Shown: piece by piece, positions 1-7,483 of the stretch
Position numbering within the stretch: position 1 is the stretch's first letter
Layout: each line of letters begins with the position of its first letter
From: Flavobacteriales bacterium UBA1986
GTDB lineage: Bacteria > Bacteroidota > Bacteroidia > Flavobacteriales_G > Salibacteraceae
Direction of reading: 5' to 3'
Assembly: GCA_002336245.1 (NCBI GenBank)
Contig: DDDG01000022.1
Coordinates: 1-57,714, forward strand
DNA: 57,714 nucleotides
Made by a program: the position numbers and the translations under genes
The notes under the pieces: model-generated
Database searches by the model: none
Told to the model about the DNA's origin: nothing
The model's input: the letters and a program-made list of their open reading frames with translations, nothing else

Positions 1-17
1 CCTATTAAATGGGGTAT

Positions 18-560
18 CTACACTATGTCGTCTCCAGTTTTAAAAGCACCAAATAAAAATTCAGGTGGACTGATCTCAAAATCAGTCATTTTAAAACTGA
101 GCTTCCCATCGATGATCACATTTCCATCTAGAATCTTGTGTTCTACTTTAGTCTCTACAGCTTTCGTGACTCCCGCAATGGTCAATTCACCTTTCACAGT
201 CATGGTGCCATTGTGTACTATGTAATCCTTGAGCTTGTAGTGAATTTTAGGGAAGTCCTCTTGTTGCAGCGCTTTATAAATATTTTCGTCCATTCCCGAC
301 TTACCACTTTTCATGGATTTGACCAGAACGATCACTTGTGCTGAGCCTATGCTGCTAATGTGATTATCGGCTACCTCCGCAGAGAGCAAGCCAGACATCT
401 CCTCAACAACAATCGTCCAATCGTGCAAGGTTGAAGTTCCATCTAAGTACATCGAACTTGCTACGTTATCAAGCTTAAATTGCCCCTGAACTCTAAAGGA
501 TACTAGGAGTATACTACCAATGATTAAAGTAGTGCGCAGCATGCATTTAAGTTTATTCAT
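18..560 (-). CDS. YceI-family secreted protein
   Basis: About 180 aa. The N-terminus is a clear signal peptide (MNKLKC followed by a hydrophobic run ending near VQGQ), and the rest reads as one YceI-like lipocalin fold: a TSTLHDW motif near the mature N-terminus, the middle segment with DENIYKALQQEDFPKI, and a GELTIAGVTK strand. YceI proteins bind polyprenyl-type lipids in the periplasm, but the ligand here is unknown. I chose the ATG at 560 because it begins the signal peptide; an in-frame start at 593 would add 11 polar residues. The gene stands alone, with a gene-free stretch upstream. Confidence 0.85.
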   Translation of the reverse strand: MNKLKCMLRTTLIIGSILLVSFRVQGQFKLDNVASSMYLDGTSTLHDWTIVVEEMSGLLSAEVADNHISSIGSAQVIVLVKSMKSGKSGMDENIYKALQQEDFPKIHYKLKDYIVHNGTMTVKGELTIAGVTKAVETKVEHKILDGNVIIDGKLSFKMTDFEISPPEFLFGAFKTGDDIV

Positions 561-593
561 ATTATTCGACGTTTCTAGAGCAATAGTCCCCAA

Positions 594-1025
594 TTCGACT
601 CATGCATATATTGATTAAAGTCAGTTATGGAGCGCCTAAAGCTTGACATCTATCAGTTATGGGTGCGGTGCAAGCAATGAACCTTGAAGTGCCTCTGGAG
701 AAGCTTTAAAACGTTTGAAAAAGAGAACGAGCTGTGGCTTTCGCCGATATGCTCTTCAATGGAATTAAACTGAGCATGAAAGCGATACCTATCTCACCGA
801 AGGATCTTTTTCTGCTCGCACAGGAATAGATCGAAGGGGCATCTCACGAATGGACAGCCAGCAATAACTCAGACAAATCTCATGCTCATATCTCACTCGG
901 AGATTTTATCCTGAGCTCGTCGAAGGGAAAGATCGGAGAGGGTATCTCACAAATGGACAGCCAGCAATGCAAAGCATTAGCTAGTCTTTTGTTTTGAGTG
1001 CCCGAACGAGCTCGGCACTAAAACA
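594..1025. other. Gene-free stretch with short repeats
   Basis: No credible gene is seen in these roughly 430 bases. It holds two imperfect direct copies of a block (about 837-866 and 938-968) sharing the core ATGGACAGCCAGCAAT, and at 909-928 the motif TCCTGAGCTCGTCGAAGGG, which resembles the intergenic CCTTCGAC..CTCAGG palindromes widespread in bacterial genomes. The second block copy is also an inverted repeat of DNA at the tmRNA 3' end. Confidence 0.6.
845..962. repeat. Imperfect direct repeat, also inverted near tmRNA end
   Basis: CACGAATGGACAGCC at 845-859 and CACAAATGGACAGCC at 948-962 differ by one base, and both continue as AGCAAT. The reverse complement of the second copy, GGCTGTCCATTTGTG, lies at 1052-1066 and matches in all 15 bases, overlapping the tmRNA 3' end and the start of its terminator. 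The function is unknown; it may be a remnant of an intergenic repeat family. Confidence 0.6.
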
Positions 1026-1054
1026 AAAAAGCCCAGCTCGCTGCGCGAGTGGGC
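1025..1054 (-). terminator. Rho-independent terminator of ssrA
   Basis: Read on the minus strand, AGCCCACTCGC, a short loop, and GCGAGCTGGGCT form a GC-rich hairpin with one bulged base, followed directly by a run of T. It begins about 11 bases after the tmRNA acceptor end, as expected for its terminator. Confidence 0.85.
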
Positions 1055-1064
1055 TGTCCATTTG

Positions 1065-1455
1065 TGGAGTCGGGGAGATTCGAACTCCCGTCCAAACAAG
1101 GACCCGGAGAGTTTTCTACAAGTTTATCTCTCAATTAATTTTCGACCAGAGGCAGGCCAAGAGCAACCAACCTCAAGCTTATTTCCTTTAGTTCGATTTA
1201 GGTCCGGAACTTACCTAGATCTATCCCATGCTTAGCTGCGCCCCTATCGATACCGACCACGGGAGTACGGTACCAGGAACGTCTCGTCCGCTCACCTAGT
1301 GAGGGATTAGGCAAATTTGACTAAGTCAGAATTACGCCGCGAGAGCAAAAGATGTTTCGCCAGTTATATAGTAAGACACGTTTTTAACGAGCCGCATCTC
1401 AACGCCCGACTTGCTTACAATCAAAATCATCTTGCTGTCTAAACCAGTCGACCCC
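1065..1455 (-). ncRNA. ssrA: tmRNA (transfer-messenger RNA)
   Basis: Rescues stalled ribosomes by adding a degradation tag. The 5' end GGGGTCGACTGGTTTAGACAG pairs with the 3' CGACTCC over seven base pairs (one G-U), followed by the discriminator A; the TpsiC arm carries GTTCGAATC. The tag reading frame lies at 1335-1361 with stop TAA at 1332-1334 and encodes GETSFALAA, to which the charged alanine is added first. The 3' CCA is not encoded: the following bases read CAA, so it must be added after processing. Total mature length is about 391 nt, a one-piece tmRNA. A -7 promoter box lies at 1473-1480 and a terminator follows. Confidence 0.95.
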
Positions 1456-1472
1456 AGAATTCAAAGAACATG

Positions 1473-1480
1473 CAAAGGTA
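1473..1480 (-). promoter_or_regulatory. -7 box of the ssrA promoter
   Basis: TACCTTTG on the minus strand fits the Bacteroidetes TAnnTTTG consensus and lies about 18 bases before the mature tmRNA 5' end, leaving a short precursor leader. I do not see a good -33 TTTG. Confidence 0.55.
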
Positions 1481-1519
1481 AGCGACATCTTACTAGTTTA
1501 GCTGCCTAATTACAGCACT

Positions 1520-2710
1520 TTGAAAATAGGTATCATAAGAGAAGATAAAATCCCGCACGACGAACGCGTTCCGTTGGCACCAGAGCAATGCAGGGAACTT
1601 CTGGACTCTGACCCAGACCTCCGCATAGAGGTTCAAATCAGTCCAATTCGTAGATACCTAAATGAAGAATACGACGCATTGGGGATTCCACTCGTGGAGA
1701 AACCTCAAGACTGCGATGTACTTATGGGAGTTAAGGAAGTTCCAATCGAGAAACTTCTACCGAACAACACCTACCTATTTTTCTCACACACCATAAAAAA
1801 ACAGGAGTACAACAAGAAACTCTTGCAGGCTGTATTGGAGAAAAATATTCGACTCATCGATTATGAAACCCTGGTCAATAAAAGGGGGAGTCGTTTACTA
1901 GGCTTTGGTCGTTTTGCAGGAATCGTTGGCGCTTACAATGCTTTTTTTGCTTGGGGTCAACGTCACGGAAGCTTCAATTTAAAGCGTGCCTACAAATGTG
2001 AAGATCGCGAGGAGATGGAAGCCCAATTGGTGAAAGTCGATATGCCAAACATCAAGATTGCGCTTACTGGCCGCGGACGTGTTGCGGGCGGTGCTATTGA
2101 AATCCTAGAAAAGCTCAACATCAAAAAGGTATCTCCTCAGGATTTCTTGAATAAAGAATTTGACGAGCCCGTCTACACACAGTTGTCGGTGACGGACTAC
2201 AATAAGCGAAAAGAGGGAGAAGGAAGCATGAGTGACTTCTTTAAAAACCCTACGATGTACGAAGGGAACTTTGGTCGATTTACAAAGGTTGCCGACATGT
2301 ACATCGCTTGTCACTATTGGGATCATCATGCACCATTCATTCTCACAAAGGAGGCGCTTCAAGCTTCGGACAACAAACTCCAAGTAGTTGCTGATATATC
2401 CTGCGACATTGATGCTCCTGTGGCGTGCACGATACGTCCATCCACCATCGAAGACCCTATTTATGGTTACGATCCAAAGACTGGAAAGGAAGTAGACCCA
2501 AAAGAAGGAATCACTGTGATGGCTGTAGACAACTTACCCTGTGAATTGCCCAGGGATGCTTCTTGGGATTTTGGCTCTGAGTTTATTCAAAAGGTTCTTC
2601 CAGCTTTCCAGAACAATGATTTAGATGGCATTCTGCAGCGAGCCACTATTGCTAAAAATGGTTCCGTTACGGAGCGCTTCGCTTACTTGAGAGAATGGCT
2701 GGAATCCTAA
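1520..2710 (+). CDS. Saccharopine dehydrogenase / lysine-ketoglutarate reductase-like NAD(P) enzyme
   Basis: 396 aa. The N-terminal half has the alanine dehydrogenase/transhydrogenase-type fold, with REDKIPHDERVPLAP at the start, a LMGVKEVP segment and the FFSHTIKKQ motif typical of lysine-ketoglutarate reductase and LYS1-type saccharopine dehydrogenases. A Rossmann segment follows (ALTGRGRVAGGAIEIL), then the conserved VVADISCDI. Members of this family form or split saccharopine in lysine metabolism; in Bacteroidota the exact substrate is often untested, so the specific reaction is inference. The start is TTG: an in-frame TAG lies seven codons upstream at 1499-1501 and no ATG or GTG intervenes in frame. 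Its stop abuts the stop of rpe on the other strand with no bases between. Confidence 0.85.
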   Translation: MKIGIIREDKIPHDERVPLAPEQCRELLDSDPDLRIEVQISPIRRYLNEEYDALGIPLVEKPQDCDVLMGVKEVPIEKLLPNNTYLFFSHTIKKQEYNKKLLQAVLEKNIRLIDYETLVNKRGSRLLGFGRFAGIVGAYNAFFAWGQRHGSFNLKRAYKCEDREEMEAQLVKVDMPNIKIALTGRGRVAGGAIEILEKLNIKKVSPQDFLNKEFDEPVYTQLSVTDYNKRKEGEGSMSDFFKNPTMYEGNFGRFTKVADMYIACHYWDHHAPFILTKEALQASDNKLQVVADISCDIDAPVACTIRPSTIEDPIYGYDPKTGKEVDPKEGITVMAVDNLPCELPRDASWDFGSEFIQKVLPAFQNNDLDGILQRATIAKNGSVTERFAYLREWLES

Positions 2711-3358
2711 TTAGAGCTTCAGAGAAGAAATGGCTGATTCACGATCTTCTGCCTTGAAGACATAACTTCCAGCAACGAGCACATTGGCTCCTGCATCCAC
2801 TAGTTTCTGTGCATTCTGATCCGTCACTCCACCATCCACTTCGATGTACAAACTTGGATTGTGTTTTTCAGCCAAAGCCTTTACTTCCGCAACCTTGTCA
2901 ACAGCAAATTCAATAAATTTCTGACCACCAAAACCAGGGTTCACAGACATGATGAGAACCAGATCAAGATCAGCAATCATATGCTGAATGCTTGAAACTG
3001 GAGTGTGCGGATTTAATGAAACTCCGGCTTTCATTCCTGCCGCTTTAATCGCCTGAACAGTGCGGTGTAAATGTGGACTTGCCTCAACATGAACCGTCAT
3101 GATATCTGCTCCTGCCTCAGCGAAAGCATCGATGTAATTCTCAGGCTTTACAATCATCAGGTGGCAATCCAAAGGCTTATCGGTGTACTTCTTCACCGCC
3201 TTAATCACGGGAAGTCCAAAGGAAATGTTTGGCACAAAAACTCCGTCCATCACATCCATATGAAACCAATCCGCTTCCGAGCGATTCAACATATCAATGT
3301 CTGGTTTCATGTCCGCAAAATTGGCGGAGAGAAGTGATGGGGCTACGAGGGTTTTCAT
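2711..3358 (-). CDS. rpe: Ribulose-phosphate 3-epimerase
   Basis: 215 aa TIM barrel interconverting ribulose 5-phosphate and xylulose 5-phosphate in the pentose phosphate pathway. Family motifs are plain: APSLLSANFADM at the N-terminus, HMDVMDGVFVPNISFG with the metal-binding His and Asp, CHLMIVKPENYI, MSVNPGFGGQKFI and EVDGGV. The ATG at 3358 is preferred over the GTG at 3364, because the GTG lies inside a -7 promoter box (3364-3371). That box ends only five bases before the ATG, so the message is probably leaderless or nearly so. Length is normal for the family. Confidence 0.95.
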   Translation of the reverse strand: MKTLVAPSLLSANFADMKPDIDMLNRSEADWFHMDVMDGVFVPNISFGLPVIKAVKKYTDKPLDCHLMIVKPENYIDAFAEAGADIMTVHVEASPHLHRTVQAIKAAGMKAGVSLNPHTPVSSIQHMIADLDLVLIMSVNPGFGGQKFIEFAVDKVAEVKALAEKHNPSLYIEVDGGVTDQNAQKLVDAGANVLVAGSYVFKAEDRESAISSLKL

Positions 3359-3363
3359 AAGCA

Positions 3364-3371
3364 CAAATGTA
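3364..3371 (-). promoter_or_regulatory. -7 box of the rpe promoter
   Basis: TACATTTG on the minus strand matches TAnnTTTG exactly. The last base is five bases from the rpe ATG, which predicts a transcript beginning at or within a base or two of the start codon. Confidence 0.6.
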
Positions 3372-3453
3372 ATTTACTCCTAGTGATTCTTTCAACTAAT
3401 TAGAAAGAAGATAATGAGCACGATGTAGATAGGAGCAAGAGAAGTGGACTTTA

Positions 3454-3951
3454 GACATTAGCAAGAGATGCTGGGTTGAGATATTATGAGTGAGAGATAA
3501 TTATGTCTTCTTAAGAGGAGATGAAGGAATCAGCTTATTCGTCGGTCCAAAATCGAAGACTTCATATTTGACTCATGTTCGAATATGAAAGACTCATCGC
3601 CTTCAAGAAAGCAAAGAGATTCTATGTCCAAATCCGACCGTTAATTTCTTCCAAGAATTCGCTTATGTATTTTGAAAAGGATCAACTAGGCAGATCGGCT
3701 TTAAGCGTTGTTGCGAACATTGCAGAAGGAAATGGAGCGCACTCCTCAAAAGCAAAAGCCAACTATTTTAGAATTGCCCGAGGAAGTATCTCAGAGGCCG
3801 CAGCCATTCTGAGCGTCCTATTCGATTGTGACATTCTCACCAAAGATGACTATTCCAATTTGCATGATCTAGCCGGAGAAATATCCAAGATGCTTTACAG
3901 CCTCATGCGCAAGAGCACAAGCTAAGATTATAGAGCTCTCTTGCTAATATC
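3454..3951. repeat. Inverted repeat flanking the four-helix-bundle gene
   Basis: GACATTAGCAAGAGAT at 3454-3469 and, on the opposite strand at 3936-3951, GATATTAGCAAGAGAG agree at 14 of 16 bases. The pair brackets the gene at 3575-3925. Both flanks are also rich in short GAGATAT/GAGAGAT-like runs. This may mark the ends of a small inserted cassette; I see no target duplication. Confidence 0.5.
3575..3925 (+). CDS. Four-helix-bundle protein (23S rRNA intervening-sequence protein family)
   Basis: 116 aa, all helical. It carries the family signature: FKKAKRFYVQI in helix 1, the DQLGRSALSVVANIAEGNG segment with its conserved ANIAEG, then FRIARGSISEAAAIL and a C-terminal helix. The family was first found in intervening sequences inside 23S rRNA genes of spirochaetes, occurs free-standing in Bacteroidota, and is related in fold to Avd of diversity-generating retroelements; its function is unknown. 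Here it is away from any rRNA gene and no reverse transcriptase or variable-repeat gene is nearby. Flanking inverted repeats suggest it moved as a unit, which is inference. Confidence 0.85.
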   Translation: MFEYERLIAFKKAKRFYVQIRPLISSKNSLMYFEKDQLGRSALSVVANIAEGNGAHSSKAKANYFRIARGSISEAAAILSVLFDCDILTKDDYSNLHDLAGEISKMLYSLMRKSTS

Positions 3952-4028
3952 TCATATCTGGACAAACCTGTCCAAGGAAGACAACTCATCTTAATAGGGT
4001 GAATATTGAATCGGAGTAAATCCTAAAA

Positions 4029-4898
4029 TCAGCCTAAAAACTGCTTTAAGTGTTTCGACCTTGAGGTCTGCCTCAGGCGTCGAATGGATCGTTCTTTAAT
4101 CTGACGAACACGCTCTCGAGTCAGGTCGAACTTCTCACCAATCTCATCGAGGGTTAAAGGATGTTTCCCTGAAAGTCCGAAAAAGAGATTCACGATTTCC
4201 TTCTCGCGAGGAGATAAAGTAGACAATGAACGTTGGATTTCACGGCGAAGAGAATCGTTGATCAACTTGGTTTCTGGCGTTGGCTGATCTCCTTCATTGT
4301 AAACGTCGTAAAGGTTTCGATTTTCATCTTCTCCACCACGAAGAGGGGCGTCCATTGAGATGTGCCTAGAAGTGTTTTTAAAGCCGTTTTTGATCTCTTT
4401 GTAGGAGATGTCCATTTCGGCGGCGAGCTCCTCTGCTGTGGGCTCTCTCTCGTAAAGCTGCTCGAGCTCAGAGAACTTGCGATTCATCTTGGTAATGTTC
4501 CCAATCTTGTTGAGAGGAAGACGTACTATTCTGGATTGCTCCCCTAAAGCTTGTAGAATGGATTGCCGTATCCACCAAACCGCATAGGAAATGAACTTAA
4601 AGCCTCGAGTTTCGTCGAAACGCTTCGCAGCTTTGATGAGCCCGAGATTGCCCTCATTGATTAAGTCGGGCAAGGTGAGACCTTGGTTCTGATATTGTTT
4701 AGAGACCGAAACCACAAAACGCAGGTTAGCCTTGGTCATTTTCTCCAAAGCCTGCATATCACCTTCACGAATGCGAATGGTGAGCTCAACCTCTTCTTGG
4801 GCTGTAATCAATGGAACCTTCGCAATCTCTTGAAGATATTTATCAAGAGATGCGGTATTCCGGTTGGTTATCTGTTTAGTTATCTTGAGTTGTCGCAT
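4029..4898 (-). CDS. rpoD: Primary RNA polymerase sigma factor (sigma-70 family)
   Basis: 289 aa. Region 1.2 (SLDKYLQEIAKVPLIT), region 2 with NLRFVVSVSKQYQNQGL, DLINEGNLGLIKAAKRFD and the promoter-melting segment FISYAVWWIRQSI, region 3, and region 4 with the helix-turn-helix LTLDEIGEKFDLTRERVRQIK are all present. Region 1.1 and the non-conserved insertion of proteobacterial RpoD are absent, which is the normal short form in Bacteroidota. That sigma factor is known to read promoters of the -33 TTTG / -7 TAnnTTTG type, matching the boxes listed here. The gene lies downstream of rpsO and pnp on the same strand, 64 bases after pnp, probably co-transcribed in part. Confidence 0.95.
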   Translation of the reverse strand: MRQLKITKQITNRNTASLDKYLQEIAKVPLITAQEEVELTIRIREGDMQALEKMTKANLRFVVSVSKQYQNQGLTLPDLINEGNLGLIKAAKRFDETRGFKFISYAVWWIRQSILQALGEQSRIVRLPLNKIGNITKMNRKFSELEQLYEREPTAEELAAEMDISYKEIKNGFKNTSRHISMDAPLRGGEDENRNLYDVYNEGDQPTPETKLINDSLRREIQRSLSTLSPREKEIVNLFFGLSGKHPLTLDEIGEKFDLTRERVRQIKERSIRRLRQTSRSKHLKQFLG

Positions 4899-4962
4899 AT
4901 TCTATAGTGAGCTTCCCCTTCAAAAAGATTGGGGTCTCTATAGAATAACGCAACTAAGCCTG

Positions 4963-7080
4963 CTAAGGTTTGGGCAAAAGAACTTTACGGGACAATTTTA
5001 ACTTTCCGTTCTTAGGGTCAACAGCAATCAATTTAACCTTCACCATTTGCCCTTCCTTCAGCTCCTCCTCTACCTTCTCGAGTCTTTTGTGTGAGATTTC
5101 CGAGATGTGAAGAAGACCATCTTTGCCAGGAATTATTTCGACGAACGCCCCAAAAGAGGTGATGGAACGCACTTTTCCTTCGTACTCTTTCCCAACTTCT
5201 GGTTTGGCACTGATCAACTCAATGCGCATACGCGCATCTTCGATGCCCTTCTTGTCTTCCGACATGATTTCCACAATACCTTGTTCGTCCACCTCTTCGA
5301 TGGTGATCTTGGTATTCGTTTCTTTCTGCATTTCCTGAATGATTTTTCCTCCAGGGCCGATAATAGCACCAATGAATTCTTTATCAATTTTCAGGGTAAT
5401 GATGCGCGGAGCATGTTCTTTGTAATCCTCACGTGCTTGAGAAATGGTTTTTGCCATCTCTCCAAGAATATGAAGACGTCCTTCACGGGCTTGGTTCAAA
5501 GCAGCTTCAAGAATCTCGTAAGGAAGACCATCTACTTTAATGTCCATTTGACATGCAGTAATTCCGTCTTGTGTTCCTGTTACTTTAAAGTCCATATCGC
5601 CCAAGTGATCCTCGTCTCCAAGAATATCAGACAATACAGCGTACTTTCCTTCATTGTCCATGATCAATCCCATGGCAATTCCAGAAACTGGTTTTTTCAT
5701 TCCCACACCCGCATCCATAAGGGCCATTGAACCGGCACATACGGTTGCCATTGAAGACGAACCATTTGACTCAAGAATATCACTCACTACACGAATCGTG
5801 TAAGGGTTTCCTTCTTCTTGTGTAGGAAGCATCGGCTTCAATCCGCGAAGCGCAAGGTTTCCGTGTCCTATTTCACGACGACTAGTTCCACGCATTGGAT
5901 ATGCTTCTCCAGTTGAGAATGGAGGGAAGTTATAGTGCAACAAGAAACGAGTAGAACCCTGGTGGAATGCACCGTCAAGCATCTGCTCATCCTTTTTGTT
6001 ACCAAGTGTAACCGTAGTCAAGGATTGCGTTTCACCTCTTGTGAAGATTGCTGACCCGTGTGTACTTGGAAGGTAATCTATCTCCGTCCAAATGTCCCGA
6101 ATCTCGTTGGTCTTACGACCATCCAATCGAATGCCGTCATCCAACATTACTCGGCGAATAGCATCTTTCATGACTTTAGAAAAGTACTTACTGATAGTCT
6201 TTCCAGTTGTCTCTAACTCTTCTTCGCTAAGGCCTTCCTTCAAGCTCGCCTTAATGGCCTCGAATGAAGCTGTGCGTTCGTGCTTTCCAGAGGCTTGACG
6301 AGCAACTTCTTGACAAGGACCATAAGCTTTCGCTTTAACATCATTGAAAAGAGCTTCGTCGATTTCTTCAGTTAGAATTTCTCTTTTGTTCTGAGCCTTT
6401 TCAACATCAGAAGCAAGATCCAATTGTGCCTGAATTTGAATTTTGATTGCATCATGAGCAATCTTAATTCCCTCGATCATGTCAGCTTCGCTGGCTTCTA
6501 GCATCTCACCTTCTACCATCACAACGCTTGAAGCAGTTGCAGCGATAATGAGATCCATGTCGGCCATTTCCAAATCAGATTTGGCTGGATTCACTACAAA
6601 ACTTCCGTTGATTCTTGCAACACGGACTTCAGAGATAGGTCCAGCAAAAGGAATGTCGGACACTGCAAGGGCAGCAGAAGCTGCAAAACATGCAAGCGAA
6701 TCAGGCATTGTTTCAAAATCCGAAGAGATTAGAGAAACCAATACTTGGGTTTCGTTTCTGTAATCGTCTGGAAAAAGTGGACGAAGAGCACGGTCAATCA
6801 AACGAGAAGTTAAAACTTCAGTATCCGATGGACGAGCTTCACGCTTCAAAAATCCTCCAGGAAAACGACCAGCTGCTGCGAATTTCTCGCGGTAGTCTAC
6901 TGTAAGAGGGAAAAAATTCATTCCCGGTTTTGGCTCGCGGGCAGAAACCACTGTTGCAAGCAACATGGTATCTCCTGACCTTACTACTACCGACCCATCC
7001 GCTTGTGTAGCAAGCTTACCAGTCTCTATAGTGATTTCATTTGTACCAATCTGAATGGTACGATTCACAATTTTATTCAT
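4963..7080 (-). CDS. pnp: Polyribonucleotide nucleotidyltransferase (PNPase)
   Basis: 705 aa phosphorolytic 3'-5' exoribonuclease of RNA turnover. Two RNase PH-like domains are followed by a KH domain (FIGAIIGPGGKIIQEM) and an S1 domain (GKVRSITSFGAFVEIIPG ... LLHISEIS). The second core carries the acidic active-site stretch SDILGDEDHLGDMDFKV. I chose the ATG at 7080 (MNKIVNRTIQIG); an in-frame start at 7122 would add an unlikely aromatic leader. It sits 57 bases downstream of rpsO, the common rpsO-pnp pairing, and upstream of the sigma factor. Confidence 0.97.
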   Translation of the reverse strand: MNKIVNRTIQIGTNEITIETGKLATQADGSVVVRSGDTMLLATVVSAREPKPGMNFFPLTVDYREKFAAAGRFPGGFLKREARPSDTEVLTSRLIDRALRPLFPDDYRNETQVLVSLISSDFETMPDSLACFAASAALAVSDIPFAGPISEVRVARINGSFVVNPAKSDLEMADMDLIIAATASSVVMVEGEMLEASEADMIEGIKIAHDAIKIQIQAQLDLASDVEKAQNKREILTEEIDEALFNDVKAKAYGPCQEVARQASGKHERTASFEAIKASLKEGLSEEELETTGKTISKYFSKVMKDAIRRVMLDDGIRLDGRKTNEIRDIWTEIDYLPSTHGSAIFTRGETQSLTTVTLGNKKDEQMLDGAFHQGSTRFLLHYNFPPFSTGEAYPMRGTSRREIGHGNLALRGLKPMLPTQEEGNPYTIRVVSDILESNGSSSMATVCAGSMALMDAGVGMKKPVSGIAMGLIMDNEGKYAVLSDILGDEDHLGDMDFKVTGTQDGITACQMDIKVDGLPYEILEAALNQAREGRLHILGEMAKTISQAREDYKEHAPRIITLKIDKEFIGAIIGPGGKIIQEMQKETNTKITIEEVDEQGIVEIMSEDKKGIEDARMRIELISAKPEVGKEYEGKVRSITSFGAFVEIIPGKDGLLHISEISHKRLEKVEEELKEGQMVKVKLIAVDPKNGKLKLSRKVLLPKP

Positions 7081-7137
7081 CAATGTAAAATATAAGGAAT
7101 GAAAAAAGGGTACATAGAGCACCCTTCATTCAATAAA

Positions 7138-7407
7138 TTATTTTCTAAGATTGAGCGTCTTGATGATCGCTCTGTAGCGCTCAATCTCCTTGCCTTTCAA
7201 GTAGTTGAGCAGCTTACGTCGCTTACCAACCATTCCAATTAAGGAACGTTGAGTGGCGAAATCTTTTCTATTCGCCTTTAGGTGACCGGTTAGGTGCGTA
7301 ATGCGATCTGTGAACAAGGCTATTTGTGCCTCAGCTAAACCGGTGTTTGTTTCAGAACCACCATGGGTTTTGAAAATCTTTCTCTTGTCTTCTAAACTTA
7401 ATGACAT
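7138..7407 (-). CDS. rpsO: Ribosomal protein S15
   Basis: 89 aa, the usual length. It begins MSLSLEDKRKIFKTHGG and contains the conserved GLAEAQIALFTDRITHLTGHLK and MVGKRRKLLNYLK blocks that contact 16S rRNA. The in-frame start at 7443 is rejected because it falls within the -7 promoter box at 7441-7448. In other bacteria S15 represses its own translation; I cannot judge that here. Confidence 0.97.
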   Translation of the reverse strand: MSLSLEDKRKIFKTHGGSETNTGLAEAQIALFTDRITHLTGHLKANRKDFATQRSLIGMVGKRRKLLNYLKGKEIERYRAIIKTLNLRK

Positions 7408-7440
7408 CTTTCTTCTTTGACTTGTCTTTCTTTCGGGCGG

Positions 7441-7448
7441 CAAATGTA
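7441..7448 (-). promoter_or_regulatory. -7 box of the rpsO promoter
   Basis: TACATTTG on the minus strand, an exact TAnnTTTG, 33 bases before the rpsO ATG. It predicts a start point near 7436 and a leader of about 29 bases. Confidence 0.55.
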
Positions 7449-7483
7449 AGGAAAACTTCAGGAAGTATGCGCTAAGATTTTCA

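Noticed and set aside
1040..1100. Genomic island attachment site at the tmRNA 3' end
   Set aside because: The repeated block downstream does not duplicate the TpsiC/acceptor sequence, and no integrase or island genes are present.
994..1191. 65-aa plus-strand frame spanning the tmRNA 3' end
   Set aside because: It runs through the antisense of the tmRNA acceptor and TpsiC arm (the GEIRTPVQTR type of false protein) and has no start signals.
3358..3364. Upstream GTG start for rpe
   Set aside because: It falls inside the predicted -7 promoter box and adds only two residues.
5107..5730. 207-aa frame antisense to pnp
   Set aside because: No family motif; it mirrors codon structure of pnp, which is certain on the other strand.
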